A stretch of 64,000 nucleotides of DNA from Streptomyces gelaticus (lineage in GTDB: Bacteria; Actinomycetota; Actinomycetes; Streptomycetales; Streptomycetaceae), in NCBI RefSeq assembly GCF_014649535.1, contig NZ_BMTF01000003.1:248001-312000 (forward strand). The letters are read 5' to 3'. This document shows, piece after piece, positions 52,306-60,778 of this stretch. Each line of letters starts with the position of its first letter. The first letter of the stretch is position 1. A program made the position numbers and the translations under genes. Below the pieces are notes generated by a model. It was not told the origin of the DNA and did not search any database. It worked only from the letters and a program-made list of their open reading frames with translations.

Positions 52306-54014
52306 GACGGCTCTCCCAGCGCGGCGCGCACCTGGGCCACGGTCAGCCACTCCTGCGGGGCGAGTATCTTCGCGGTCTGCGGGGCGAACGCCGGGGACGA
52401 CACCACCACCTCCCGGGTCTCGCCGTCCGCGACGGTCTCCCCGTCGGCGAGGATCACCACCCGGTGCGCCAGTTCGGCGGCGAGCTCCACGTCGTGCGTG
52501 GCCAGTACGATCGCGTGGCCGTCGGCCGCGAGGCCCCGGAGCACCCCGACCAGCCGGGCCTTCGCCGCGTAGTCGAGGCCGCGGGTCGGCTCGTCCAGGA
52601 GCAGCAGCGGGGGCCGCGCGGTGAGCACGACCGCCAGGGCCAGCGCGAGGCGCTGGCCCTCGGAGAGATCACGGGGATGGGTGTCGTCCGGCACGCCCGG
52701 CAGCAGCTCGGAGACCAGGGCCCGGCAGCTGCCCGGGGCGGCGCCCGCATCGCTGTCGGCCGCGGCGCACTCGGCGGCGACGGTGTCCGCGTACAGCAGA
52801 TCCCGTGGCTCCTGCGGTACGAGGCCGACCCGGCGCACCATGTCGCGCGGCTCGGTGCGGTGCGGGGTCCGGCCACCGACCAGGACGGTGCCGGTGGTGG
52901 GCTCGACCATGCCGACGAGCGTGGCCAGCAGGGTGGACTTGCCCGCCCCGTTGCGGCCCATCAGGGCAACGGTCTCGCCGGGGGCGACGGTGAGCGTCAC
53001 CCGGCGCAGCGCCTCGACCCGGCCGCGCCGTACGCCGAGCCGCTCGACCCGGGCCGTGGCGTCGTCGACGGACCCGGGAACGTCGGCCGCCCGCGCGCCG
53101 CGGCCCAGCAGCCGGGCCAGGGCGCCGCGCCGCACGGGGGAGGGGGCCGGGGGCGGCAGGACGGGAGCGGTCACCGGCTCCGGAACGGGCGGCCGCACCG
53201 GGGCGAGCCGCTCGCGCAGGCCCGCCGCCCGGCGCCGGGCATCGCGGACCGAGAGCGGCAGCGGCTCCCACCCCGCCAGCCGGCCCAGCGCGACGACCGG
53301 CGGGCGGACCGGGGAGAGGGCCATGACGTCCGCCGGGGCGCCCATGACCGGGGCGGCGCCCGGCGACGGCAGCAGGACGACCTGGTCCGCGTACTGCACC
53401 ACCCGCTCCAGCCGGTGCTCCGCCATCAGGACCGTCGTCCCCAGGTCGTGCACCAGCCGTTGCAGCACGGCGAGGACCTCCTCGGCCGCCGCCGGGTCCA
53501 GCGCGGACGTCGGCTCGTCGAGGACCAGGACCTTCGGGTGCGGGGTGAGGACCGAACCGATCGCGACCCGCTGCTGCTGGCCGCCGGAGAGGGTGGCGAT
53601 CGGCCGGTCGCGCAGCCCGGCGAGCCCCAGCAGGTCCAGGGTCTCCTCGACCCGCCGCCGCATCACGTCCGGGGCCAGGCCCAGCGACTCCATGCCGTAC
53701 GCCAGCTCGTCCTCGACCGTGTCGGTGACGAAGTGGGAGAGCGGGTCCTGGCCCACCGTGCCGACCAGATCGGCGAGTTCACGCGGCTTGTGGGTACGGG
53801 TGTCGCGCCCGTCGACCGTGACCCGGCCGCTCAGCGTGCCGCCGGTGAAGTGCGGCACCAGACCCGAAACGGCACCGAGCAGCGTCGACTTGCCGACCCC
53901 GGACGGGCCGACGAGCAGCACCAACTCGCCCTCGGGAACGGTCAGATCGACCCCGGAGAGGGTGGCACCGGCCGCCCCCTCGTAGTGCACCGAGACCTGC
54001 TCGAACCGGATCAC
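52302..54014 (-). CDS. Fused ECF ABC ATPases (A and A')
   Basis: This is a 570-residue protein with two complete ABC ATPase domains in one chain. Domain 1 (residues 1-230): Walker A GPSGVGKST, signature LSGGQQQR, Walker B VLVLDEPTSALD. Domain 2 (about 325-550): Walker A GRNGAGKST, a modified signature LSEGQRLALAL, Walker B LLLLDEPTRGLD. A Pro/Arg-rich linker joins them. It powers uptake with the T and S subunits. The GTG at 54014 follows AAGGAG and overlaps the T-component stop by four bases. The second signature, having Glu for Gly, is typical of asymmetric ECF ATPases. Confidence 0.94.
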   Translation of the reverse strand: MIRFEQVSVHYEGAAGATLSGVDLTVPEGELVLLVGPSGVGKSTLLGAVSGLVPHFTGGTLSGRVTVDGRDTRTHKPRELADLVGTVGQDPLSHFVTDTVEDELAYGMESLGLAPDVMRRRVEETLDLLGLAGLRDRPIATLSGGQQQRVAIGSVLTPHPKVLVLDEPTSALDPAAAEEVLAVLQRLVHDLGTTVLMAEHRLERVVQYADQVVLLPSPGAAPVMGAPADVMALSPVRPPVVALGRLAGWEPLPLSVRDARRRAAGLRERLAPVRPPVPEPVTAPVLPPPAPSPVRRGALARLLGRGARAADVPGSVDDATARVERLGVRRGRVEALRRVTLTVAPGETVALMGRNGAGKSTLLATLVGMVEPTTGTVLVGGRTPHRTEPRDMVRRVGLVPQEPRDLLYADTVAAECAAADSDAGAAPGSCRALVSELLPGVPDDTHPRDLSEGQRLALALAVVLTARPPLLLLDEPTRGLDYAAKARLVGVLRGLAADGHAIVLATHDVELAAELAHRVVILADGETVADGETREVVVSSPAFAPQTAKILAPQEWLTVAQVRAALGEPS

Positions 54015-55168
54015 TGGATCTCCTTGGAACGCGGGGCGCCCGCCGACGGCGGCACCGGCGCCACCACCGCGGGCAGCAGCCCGATCAGCACCGCGGCCGC
54101 GGGCCACAGCGGAAGCACCGGCGCGGCCAGCGGCACGACCCCGGGGTGCAGCGCCGCCTCGTCGACACTGCCCGCCCAGATCATCGCCACCGCCACCGCG
54201 GCACCCGAACCAGCCACCAGCCAGGCCCGCGCACCCCACCGGTCGGGCCGGTAGCGGGTACGCACCGAACGGGCCCCGCCGAGCCGCAGCCCGGCCGTCG
54301 CGGCGACGAGCCCGGCGAGCAGCAGCGGCAGCCCGTACACCGCGCCCTGCGCGGCCAGCAGACCGTACGTACCGGCGCACACCCCGAGCAGCCCGCCCAG
54401 GGTGAGGACGTTCGTGGTGTGCCGGACGGCGGGCGGGACCTGGGCGGTGCGCCCGTATCCGCGTGCGTCCATCGACGCCGCCACCGCGACCGACCGCTCC
54501 AGCGCGCCCTCCAGGACCGGCAGCCCGATCTGGAGGACCGCCTTGACGCCGCGGGTCGGACGACCCCGCAGCCGCCGTGCGGTGCGCAGCCGCATCACGT
54601 CGGCGACCATGTTCGGCGCGAACGTCATCGCGACGACGACCGCGACGCCCGCCTCGTACAGTGCGCCCGGCAGCGACTTCAGCAGCCGGGCCGGGTTGGC
54701 GAACGAGTTCGCCGCGCCGACGCAGATCAGCAGGGTGGCCAGCTTCGCCCCGTCGTACAGCGCGAAGAGCAGCTGCTCGGCGGTGACCCGGCCACCGACC
54801 CTGACCCCCTTCGCCCAGTCGGGCATCGGTACCTCGGGGAGCGTGAACACGGTGTGCGTACCGGGGATCGGCGAACCGAGGAAGACGGAGAAGACCAGCC
54901 GCACACCGACGACGAACAGCCCGATCCTGATGAACGTCCCGTACGAACGGGCCCACGGCACGTCCGTGCGGCGCGCCGCCACGACGTAACCGGCCACCCC
55001 CACCAGCAGCCCGAGCAGCAGCGGATTGGTGGTCCGGGACGCGGCGGTGGCGAGGCCGAGCGCCCACAGCCACCAGGCCCCGGCGGGCAGGGCGTTGCTC
55101 CGGTTCGCCTCTGGGGCGCGCAGCGGGCGGCTGCGCGCCAGGACAGCGGAGCCGGTCGGGGCGGTCAT
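54011..55168 (-). CDS. ECF transporter T component (CbiQ-like)
   Basis: This is a 385-residue transmembrane scaffold subunit. Helices begin at NALPAGAWWLWALGLATAAS. The cytoplasmic coupling helices carry the family Ala-Arg-Gly signatures: RLRTARRLRGRPTRG and VAASMDARGYGRTAQ, which dock on the two ATPase domains. Further C-terminal helices (GVVPLAAPVLPLWPAAAVLI) extend beyond the usual CbiQ length. The ATG at 55168 overlaps the preceding gene stop (ATGA, 55165-55168). It follows the surface-protein pair and precedes the ATPases in one operon. Confidence 0.92.
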   Translation of the reverse strand: MTAPTGSAVLARSRPLRAPEANRSNALPAGAWWLWALGLATAASRTTNPLLLGLLVGVAGYVVAARRTDVPWARSYGTFIRIGLFVVGVRLVFSVFLGSPIPGTHTVFTLPEVPMPDWAKGVRVGGRVTAEQLLFALYDGAKLATLLICVGAANSFANPARLLKSLPGALYEAGVAVVVAMTFAPNMVADVMRLRTARRLRGRPTRGVKAVLQIGLPVLEGALERSVAVAASMDARGYGRTAQVPPAVRHTTNVLTLGGLLGVCAGTYGLLAAQGAVYGLPLLLAGLVAATAGLRLGGARSVRTRYRPDRWGARAWLVAGSGAAVAVAMIWAGSVDEAALHPGVVPLAAPVLPLWPAAAVLIGLLPAVVAPVPPSAGAPRSKEIQ

Positions 55169-55848
55169 CCGCGGCGGCGGCGGGCCTGCACGACCGCGGC
55201 GACACCGAGGAGGAGGACGGCGCCGACCCCGACGAGCACCCCGGCGGACGGGCCGGAGGAGCCGCCCGAGCCGACGGAGGCGGACGGTGCGGCGGAGGCG
55301 GACGCGGACGCGGATTCGGCGGGCGTGCCCTGCCCGTCGCCGGAGACCTGCTCGCCGCAGCCCGAGGCCGGGTAGCCGGTGATCGCGCAGAGCATCGCAT
55401 CGCTGCTGTACCGCAGCGGCTCGGCCACCGCGGCGAGCGCTTCCGCGGCGCTCGCGTCGGGGCCGACCCGCGCGCACGCGGTGCGCGGCGCGGGCGGTTT
55501 CTCACCGGCCGGGGCGTCCGCGGCCGTGCCGGGGTCGATGACGAGCGCGATCCGCTTGGTGCCGTCCTTGGCCGGGGTGCCGGCGCAGATCTCCGTGAAG
55601 CCGGGGGCGCGGCGCGGCTTCGCCGAGTCCTCGGAGTCCTCGCTCACCGAGAACCGGAAACCCTGCACCGCCCCGTCGTCCGGCCGGACCAGGGACGGGC
55701 CCTGGGTGGCGTACGTCCACTCGGAGCCGGAGCTCTCCCAGAACGACCAGTACCGATAGCCGGCCGCCTGGGCCGGTCCCGCGCCGAGCACGGCCAGGAC
55801 GGCGCCCAGGGCCACCAGCAGCGCGGTGGCCCGTACCGCGCGCCTCAC
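55165..55848 (-). CDS. SCO2322-like secreted, membrane-anchored protein
   Basis: This is a 227-residue exported protein: a signal peptide (VRRAVRATALLVALGAVLAV, cleavage near AQAA), an extracellular domain of about 145 residues, a Ser/Ala/Gly linker, and a C-terminal TM helix (AGVLVGVGAVLLLGVAAVVQ) with an RRRRG stop. The domain starts YRYWSFWESSGSEWTYATQG, a Trp/Tyr-rich pattern reminiscent of the DUF4430 beta domain of transcobalamin-like proteins. That similarity is my inference. Four cysteines could form two disulfides. Its ends overlap both neighbours by four bases, so it is tightly coupled to the ECF operon. Confidence 0.8.
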   Translation of the reverse strand: MRRAVRATALLVALGAVLAVLGAGPAQAAGYRYWSFWESSGSEWTYATQGPSLVRPDDGAVQGFRFSVSEDSEDSAKPRRAPGFTEICAGTPAKDGTKRIALVIDPGTAADAPAGEKPPAPRTACARVGPDASAAEALAAVAEPLRYSSDAMLCAITGYPASGCGEQVSGDGQGTPAESASASASAAPSASVGSGGSSGPSAGVLVGVGAVLLLGVAAVVQARRRRG

Positions 55849-57119
55849 GGCTGCCTGTTCTTCCGGCGACCGCTGATCAGGAAGAACGCGATCGCGGCGA
55901 GGACGAGGCCGATGCCGACGTACCACCACACGCCGCCGATCACGTCGTCGCCGCTGTGGACCTGGTCCTTCTCCGTGGGCTCGTAGCCGGTGTCGGCGGA
56001 GGGGTCGGGCGTCACGACGGCGGCGGGCTCGGGGCCGGCCGTGTTCAGCCGGGCGACCAGGTCGACGCCGCCGAAGTCCCGGGCGTCGTCGCCGGTCGAG
56101 TGGGCGGCCAGGATCAGCTGGGCGTAGGCGGCGGGGCCGCTCCGGGCGGCCCAGTCCGCGGAGTTCTTCTTCAGCCAGCCGATGGCCCCGGCCGCCTTGT
56201 CCTGGTGGCCGGAGGCGGACAGGGCGACGACCGCGTCGGCGGTGTTGCCGAAGTCGGGCTGCGGGGTGGAGTCGGCGGCACCGGGCATCGGCGCCTGGTT
56301 CAGGTGATTGCTGCCGGCGAGGGCACCGACGAGGTAGTGGGCGCCGTTCTGGGCGGCCTGCTCGGGCGTGAGGCCGGAACCGGACCGGCAGACGGGCGCC
56401 TTGCCCGCGGCGTTGTTCCCGACGGCCATCGCCTTGCCCATCGTGCCGAGCACGGCGGCCGCGGTGGCGTCCGCGTTCGCGGTGAGCTTCCCCTTCTTGT
56501 CGCTCTGGTACGCGAAGGCACCGCCGTCCTTGCCGCCGCACGGGATCGCCAGCGCGAGCAGCGGGTCGTAGGGGGTCTTGCCGCCGGGGGTCGTGATGTC
56601 CGCGAGCTTCTGCCCCTGCCGGGCGAGGGCGCCGATCACCAGGGACGTGGAGTTGGCGTCGCTGGGCGCGCCGGCGGTGTAGCCCCAGCCGCCGTCCTCG
56701 TTCTGCACGGACTTCAGCCAGCGCACCGAGTTGTTCACGGTCTCCCGGTGTCCGCCGACCTCGACCAGTGCCTGGGCGGCGGCCGCGGTGGCGTTGGTGT
56801 CCCGCACCGTCTTCGTGTCGCACGGCTTGGAGACATCGGGCCGGAACGCGGCGTAGGAGCCGTCGGCGCACTGCTGGGAGACCAGCCAGTCCACCGACTT
56901 CGCGGCCGGCGTGACCCCTTCGACCCGCTGGGCGAGGAAGGCCATCGACTGCCGCCACACCCCGTCGTAGGTGGGGTCCTTCGTGCCGTACAGCCCGGCG
57001 GGCAGTGCGGCGGACGGCGAGGGCGAGGGGGACGGCGCTGCGACCGCGACCGGCGCAGCGGCCGCGCAGAGCACGGCGGCGGTGGCGGCGAGCGTCGCTG
57101 CGCTGCGGCGTACGGTCAT
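55845..57119 (-). CDS. Secreted prenyltransferase-fold (transcobalamin-like) surface protein
   Basis: This is a 424-residue exported protein: a signal peptide (residues 1-28, ending AVAAPSPSPS), an alpha/alpha-barrel made of prenyltransferase/squalene-oxidase repeats (VDWLVSQQCADGSYAAFRPD, VRWLKSVQNEDGGWGYTAGA, IGWLKKNSADWAARSGPAAY), and a C-terminal TM anchor (WWYVGIGLVLAAIAFFLISG) with a basic tail. This fold is also that of the alpha domain of intrinsic factor and transcobalamin, the animal B12 carriers. The gene is first in an operon led by a cobalamin riboswitch, so I infer B12 binding at the cell surface. The ATG follows GCAGGAGAGG. Confidence 0.85.
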   Translation of the reverse strand: MTVRRSAATLAATAAVLCAAAAPVAVAAPSPSPSPSAALPAGLYGTKDPTYDGVWRQSMAFLAQRVEGVTPAAKSVDWLVSQQCADGSYAAFRPDVSKPCDTKTVRDTNATAAAAQALVEVGGHRETVNNSVRWLKSVQNEDGGWGYTAGAPSDANSTSLVIGALARQGQKLADITTPGGKTPYDPLLALAIPCGGKDGGAFAYQSDKKGKLTANADATAAAVLGTMGKAMAVGNNAAGKAPVCRSGSGLTPEQAAQNGAHYLVGALAGSNHLNQAPMPGAADSTPQPDFGNTADAVVALSASGHQDKAAGAIGWLKKNSADWAARSGPAAYAQLILAAHSTGDDARDFGGVDLVARLNTAGPEPAAVVTPDPSADTGYEPTEKDQVHSGDDVIGGVWWYVGIGLVLAAIAFFLISGRRKNRQP

Positions 57120-57194
57120 GGCGGGCGGGGCCTCTCCTGCGGGGTGAACCGGGCACAGGCACGCTCAGGCACCAGGCTCCGGCTCCGTATACCT

Positions 57195-57345
57195 CGACGG
57201 TGCCGACCATCGGTGGGTCCGGTGGTCCGAGCCGGTCACGACCGCGGACAGGGCATTCCGACTCACCGTCTGCGACGACGGCTCACGGCTGCGTGGTCAG
57301 TGCCGGATTCGCACCGGCTTCCCCCTGAACGGGCATGATGACGAC
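57195..57345 (-). promoter_or_regulatory. Cobalamin (adenosylcobalamin) riboswitch
   Basis: The minus strand shows the conserved B12 aptamer core in order: CAGGGGGAA, the P4-type helix GCCGGTGCGAATCCGGC (57318-57302), CTGACCACGCAGCCGTGA (57300-57283), a variable hairpin CCGTCGTCGCAGACGG, and the B12-box GAGTCGGAATGCC (57264-57252). These match the actinobacterial cobalamin riboswitch closely. It lies 75-225 bp upstream of the ATG at 57119 and would repress the operon when cobalamin is sufficient. I cannot decide from sequence whether it acts by termination or by masking the GCAGGAGAGG ribosome site. Confidence 0.93.
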
Positions 57346-57445
57346 CCGCACACTCTACCGGGCGGCCCCGGACGGGCCCGGGGCGGCTTCGGCCGGCCCG
57401 CAATGCGGAAAACCCACTGGCGGTTTCCGCCCCGCACACAAGACC

Positions 57446-58015
57446 ATGTCCCGCATGAGTGATCACCCCGCACGCTGGACCCAGGCGACCGTCTACCCCG
57501 ACATGTGGGCGGACCCGGACGACGACCCCCGCGACTCGGAGGGCCCCGGTCCGGACGGAGAGCTTCCGACGCTCCAGGAATACCTGAGCGACTACCGGCT
57601 GACCCTGCGGATGAAGTGCGAGGGCCTGGACGCGGAGCAGCTGGCCCGTCGGTCGGTCCCGCCGTCGACGATGTCGCTGCTCGGCCTCCTGCGCCACCTC
57701 GCCGAGGTGGAACGGGACTGGCGCAACTGGATCACCGACGGCGAACCGCTGCCGAAGCTGTACGGCAAGCGTGACGCGGACTTCGACGGAGCCGTCGCCG
57801 AGCAGGCCGTGGTCGACGCCGCGTACGCCGATCTGGAGCGCGAGCAGGCCGCGACCGACGCCGCGCTGGCCGCCCACACCGACCTGGGCGAGCGGCTGGG
57901 GAAGGACGGGATCTCCGTCCGGTCGCTGCTGGTGCACAGGATCGAGGAGTACGCCCGGCACTGCGGGCAGGCCGACCTGCTGCGCGAGTGCATCGACGGA
58001 AGGGTGGGTCAGTGA
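57446..58015 (+). CDS. DinB family protein (DUF664)
   Basis: This is a 189-residue protein with the four-helix DinB/YfiT fold. Family features are ELPTLQEYLSDYRLTLRMKC near helix 1, LARRSVPPSTMSLLGLLRHL, ERDWRNWITDG (conserved acidic and Trp), and SVRSLLVHRIEEYARHCGQA with the C-terminal His that often ligates metal. DinB-like proteins include mycothiol- and bacillithiol-dependent transferases, so a mycothiol link is possible. Starts at 57446 and 57455 are both ATG; neither has a strong ribosome site. It is divergent from the riboswitch operon. Confidence 0.9.
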   Translation: MSRMSDHPARWTQATVYPDMWADPDDDPRDSEGPGPDGELPTLQEYLSDYRLTLRMKCEGLDAEQLARRSVPPSTMSLLGLLRHLAEVERDWRNWITDGEPLPKLYGKRDADFDGAVAEQAVVDAAYADLEREQAATDAALAAHTDLGERLGKDGISVRSLLVHRIEEYARHCGQADLLRECIDGRVGQ

Positions 58016-58034
58016 GGCCCGGCCGGTGAGATGA

Positions 58035-58063
58035 GCAGCGCGGGGCGGCCCGCCCCGCGCTGC
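58035..58063. terminator. Bidirectional terminator, DinB/MBL
   Basis: A perfect 13-bp stem, GCAGCGCGGGGCG (58035-58047), pairs with 58051-58063 around a 3-nt loop. It lies between convergent stops at 58015 and 58073. Confidence 0.85.
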
Positions 58064-58072
58064 GTTCAGCGT

Positions 58073-59104
58073 TCACACCGCGATGTACGTCACCGGCTCG
58101 CTCCCCGGCACCGCCTCCGCGCGCCCGAGCTTCACCAGCCGCCGCAGATGCGCCTCCGCCTCCGAGACGGCGATGTTCCGGGAGCCGTGCGGGATCTGCT
58201 CCCAGGGACGGTTCCACTCCATCCGCTCGGCCAGCTCCCACGGCGTCAGCGGCTGTGCCAGCAGCCCGAGCAGTCCGGTCAGCCGCTCCTCGTGATGACC
58301 GAGGAGTTCCCGTACGCGTCCCGCCGCATCGGTGAAGGCGTACTGATGGGCGGGCAGTACCTCGGCGGCCCCGAGCCTGCCGATCCGCTCCAGCGAGTCC
58401 AGGTAGTCGCCGAGGGGATCGCCGACCGCCGCGTCGTCCGGGCCCTCGTACAGCCCGATGTGCGGACTGATCCCCGGCAGCAGATGATCCCCCGAGAAGA
58501 GCCGCCCCCGGCCCGGCAGATTCCCCGGATGCTCCTCCTCCAGGTGCAGGCACACATGCCCCGGCGTGTGCCCGGGCGTCCAGATCGCCCGCAGCCTGCG
58601 CCCCGCCAGAGCGAGCAGCTCACCGGGGACGATCTCCCGGTCCGGCAGCGCCGGCCGCGACCCCGGCAGGGCCCGCGCCCGCCCCCCGCCGGCCCGCAAC
58701 GGCGCGAGGTGCTCCTCGGGCGCACCGACCGCGCTGAGTTTGGCCGCGAGATACGTCAGCCAGGTACCGGGCCGGGACTCCCGGGTACGCCGCACGATCG
58801 CGGTGTCCGCCGGGTGCATCGCGATCCAGGCCCCGGAAGCCTCACGCACCTGCCCGGAGAGCCCGTGGTGGTCGGGATGGTGGTGGGTGATGACCACCCC
58901 GTGGACGTCGGCCACCTCCGTACCGACGGCGGCGAGCCCGGCTTCGAGCGTGTCCCACGCCTCGGGGTCGTCCCACCCGGTGTCGATCAGGACCGGCCCG
59001 CGGTCGGTGTCCAGGACGTGCACGAGGGTATGGCCGAGAGGATTGTCCGGGATGGGCACCTTGATGCTGTGCACACCCCCGCCGTGGTCGGTCACCTGCG
59101 TCAT
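58073..59104 (-). CDS. Metallo-beta-lactamase fold hydrolase
   Basis: This is a 343-residue MBL-fold enzyme with the dinuclear metal site THHHPDHHG (H74, H76, D78, H79), a second metal His in TPGHTPGHVCLHL, then RLFSGDHLLPGISPHIG and LPAHQYAFTDAAGR. The C-terminal helical domain (LTPWELAERMEWNRPWEQIP) resembles that of LACTB2/glyoxalase-like hydrolases that act on thioesters. The ATG at 59104 follows GATGGGGACC; an in-frame ATG at 59203 with GGACGAG would add 33 residues. It is divergent from the aldehyde dehydrogenase, and a KstR-like operator lies between them, so a thioester step in the same pathway is plausible. Confidence 0.88.
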   Translation of the reverse strand: MTQVTDHGGGVHSIKVPIPDNPLGHTLVHVLDTDRGPVLIDTGWDDPEAWDTLEAGLAAVGTEVADVHGVVITHHHPDHHGLSGQVREASGAWIAMHPADTAIVRRTRESRPGTWLTYLAAKLSAVGAPEEHLAPLRAGGGRARALPGSRPALPDREIVPGELLALAGRRLRAIWTPGHTPGHVCLHLEEEHPGNLPGRGRLFSGDHLLPGISPHIGLYEGPDDAAVGDPLGDYLDSLERIGRLGAAEVLPAHQYAFTDAAGRVRELLGHHEERLTGLLGLLAQPLTPWELAERMEWNRPWEQIPHGSRNIAVSEAEAHLRRLVKLGRAEAVPGSEPVTYIAV

Positions 59105-59238
59105 GAGGTCCCCATCTCTCCGGACGACGTACGGCTTTGCGGCTCCGGTGCGCCGCCCCCACTGTAACGAGAACTTGTTCCAGTAGTAGCCCCGGTCGAC
59201 CATCTCGTCCGGGGTGACGTCGCGGACGTGGACTCCTG

Positions 59239-59260
59239 GAACTGGAACTGGTATCAGTTC
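59239..59260. promoter_or_regulatory. 22-bp KstR-like palindromic operator (copy 2)
   Basis: GAACTG (59239-59244) and CAGTTC (59255-59260) form inverted arms around a GAACTGGTAT core. The centre TGGAACTGGTATCA fits TnnAACnnGTTnnA with one mismatch, the same mismatch as in copy 1. It aligns with 47778-47799 at 17 of 22 positions. It lies 58 bp before the aldehyde dehydrogenase start and 135 bp before the MBL start. Confidence 0.75.
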
Positions 59261-59317
59261 TGACAGAGAGTCAGATGACTGTTCGGGCAACGCGCCGGGC
59301 CGCGGGAGGCAGCAGAG

Positions 59318-60778
59318 ATGACCGAGCTTGTCGAACACGGAAAACTGTTCATCGGCGGGGAGTTGGTCGATCCGCTGGGCCGGGACACGATCGAGGTCGT
59401 TTCGCCGCACACCGAACAGGTCATCGGCCGGGTGCCGCACGCCTGCGAGGCGGATGTGGACCGGGCCGTCGCCGCCGCGCGGCGGGCGTTCGACGAAGGA
59501 CCCTGGGCGCGGACGGGCCTGGACGAGCGGATCGCGGTGGTGACCCGGATCAAGGACGCCTTCGCCGTGCGGTACGAGGAGATCGCCCGGGTCATCAGCA
59601 CGGAGAACGGCACCCCGTACACCTCCAGCGTCATGGTGCAGGCGCTCGCCGCGATGATGGTGTGGGACTCGGCGATCACCGTCGCCCGCGAATTCCCGTA
59701 CGAGGAACGGCGGGCCGGGGCGCTCGGACCGCTGCTGGTGCGCCGGGAGCCGGTCGGGGTGGTCGCGGCCGTCGTGCCGTGGAACGTTCCGCAGTTCACC
59801 GCCGCCGCCAAGCTCGCGCCCGCACTGCTCGCCGGCTGCTCCGCCGTGCTCAAGGTATCGCCCGAATCCCCGCTGGACGCCTACATCCTGGCCGAGATCG
59901 CCGCCGAGGCCGGGCTGCCGGAGGGGGTGCTGTCGATCCTCCCGGCCGACCGCGAGGTCAGCGAGTACCTGGTCGGGCACCCCGGAGTCGACAAGGTGTC
60001 GTTCACCGGGTCCGTGGCCGCCGGGCGCCGGGTGATGGAGGTCGCCTCCCGCAATCTCACCCGGGTCACCCTGGAGCTGGGCGGCAAGTCCGCCGCCGTC
60101 ATCCTCCCGGACGCCGATCTGGACGCCGCAGTCGCGGGCATCGTCCCGTTCGCCTGGATGATCAACGGCCAGGCGTGCGTGGCCCAGACCCGCATCCTCG
60201 TCCCGCGCTCCCGCTACGACGAGACGGCCGAGGCGTTCGCCGCCGCGGCGGGCGCGCTGAAGATCGGCGATCCGCTCGACCCCGCCACCGAACTGGGCCC
60301 GCTGGTCGCGCGGCGCCAGCAGCGACGTTCGCTCGACTACATCCGGATCGGGCAGGACGAAGGCGCCAAGATCCTCACCGGCGGCGGGCGTCCGGCGTCC
60401 CAGGAGCGGGGCTGGTACGTCGAGCCGACCCTCTTCGGGGACGTCGACAACTCCATGCGCATCGCCCGCGAGGAGATCTTCGGCCCCGTCATCTGCCTGC
60501 TGCCGTACGGCGACGAGGACGAGGCCGTACGGATCGCCAACGACTCCGACTACGGCCTCAGCGGCAGCGTCTGGACCGCCGACACCGAACGCGGCATCGA
60601 CATCGCCCGCCGGGTCAGGACCGGCACGTACAGCGTGAACACCTTCAGCCTCGACATGCTCGGCCCGTTCGGCGGGTACAAGAACTCCGGTCTGGGGCGG
60701 GAGTTCGGCCCCGAGGGGTACGGCGAGTACTTCGAGCACAAGATGATCCACCTGCCGGCCGGATACGAGGGGGCGTGA
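59318..60778 (+). CDS. NAD(P)-dependent aldehyde dehydrogenase
   Basis: This is a 486-residue enzyme that oxidises an aldehyde to an acid. The catalytic Glu lies in VTLELGGKSAAVILPD and the nucleophile Cys in NGQACVAQTRILVP. The cofactor site is VVPWNVPQF and KVSPESPLDAYILAE, and FTGSVAAGRRVME is the Rossmann loop. The end GGYKNSGLGREFGPEGYGEY is typical. In the proposed sterol/lipid context it would oxidise the aldehyde made by a P450 or alcohol dehydrogenase. GGGAGGC lies upstream of the ATG. Its stop overlaps the ferredoxin start by one base (TGATG), so they are coupled. Confidence 0.93.
   Translation: MTELVEHGKLFIGGELVDPLGRDTIEVVSPHTEQVIGRVPHACEADVDRAVAAARRAFDEGPWARTGLDERIAVVTRIKDAFAVRYEEIARVISTENGTPYTSSVMVQALAAMMVWDSAITVAREFPYEERRAGALGPLLVRREPVGVVAAVVPWNVPQFTAAAKLAPALLAGCSAVLKVSPESPLDAYILAEIAAEAGLPEGVLSILPADREVSEYLVGHPGVDKVSFTGSVAAGRRVMEVASRNLTRVTLELGGKSAAVILPDADLDAAVAGIVPFAWMINGQACVAQTRILVPRSRYDETAEAFAAAAGALKIGDPLDPATELGPLVARRQQRRSLDYIRIGQDEGAKILTGGGRPASQERGWYVEPTLFGDVDNSMRIAREEIFGPVICLLPYGDEDEAVRIANDSDYGLSGSVWTADTERGIDIARRVRTGTYSVNTFSLDMLGPFGGYKNSGLGREFGPEGYGEYFEHKMIHLPAGYEGA

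Noticed and set aside
52302..55505. A single long frame that would merge the ECF ATPases with upstream sequence
   Set aside because: The GTG at 54014 has AAGGAG and overlaps the T-component stop exactly; upstream translation is the shadow of the T gene.
58073..60751. An 892-codon minus-strand frame that includes the MBL hydrolase and continues opposite the aldehyde dehydrogenase
   Set aside because: Only the part up to about 59104 (or 59203) has MBL features; the rest is antisense to a clear enzyme gene.
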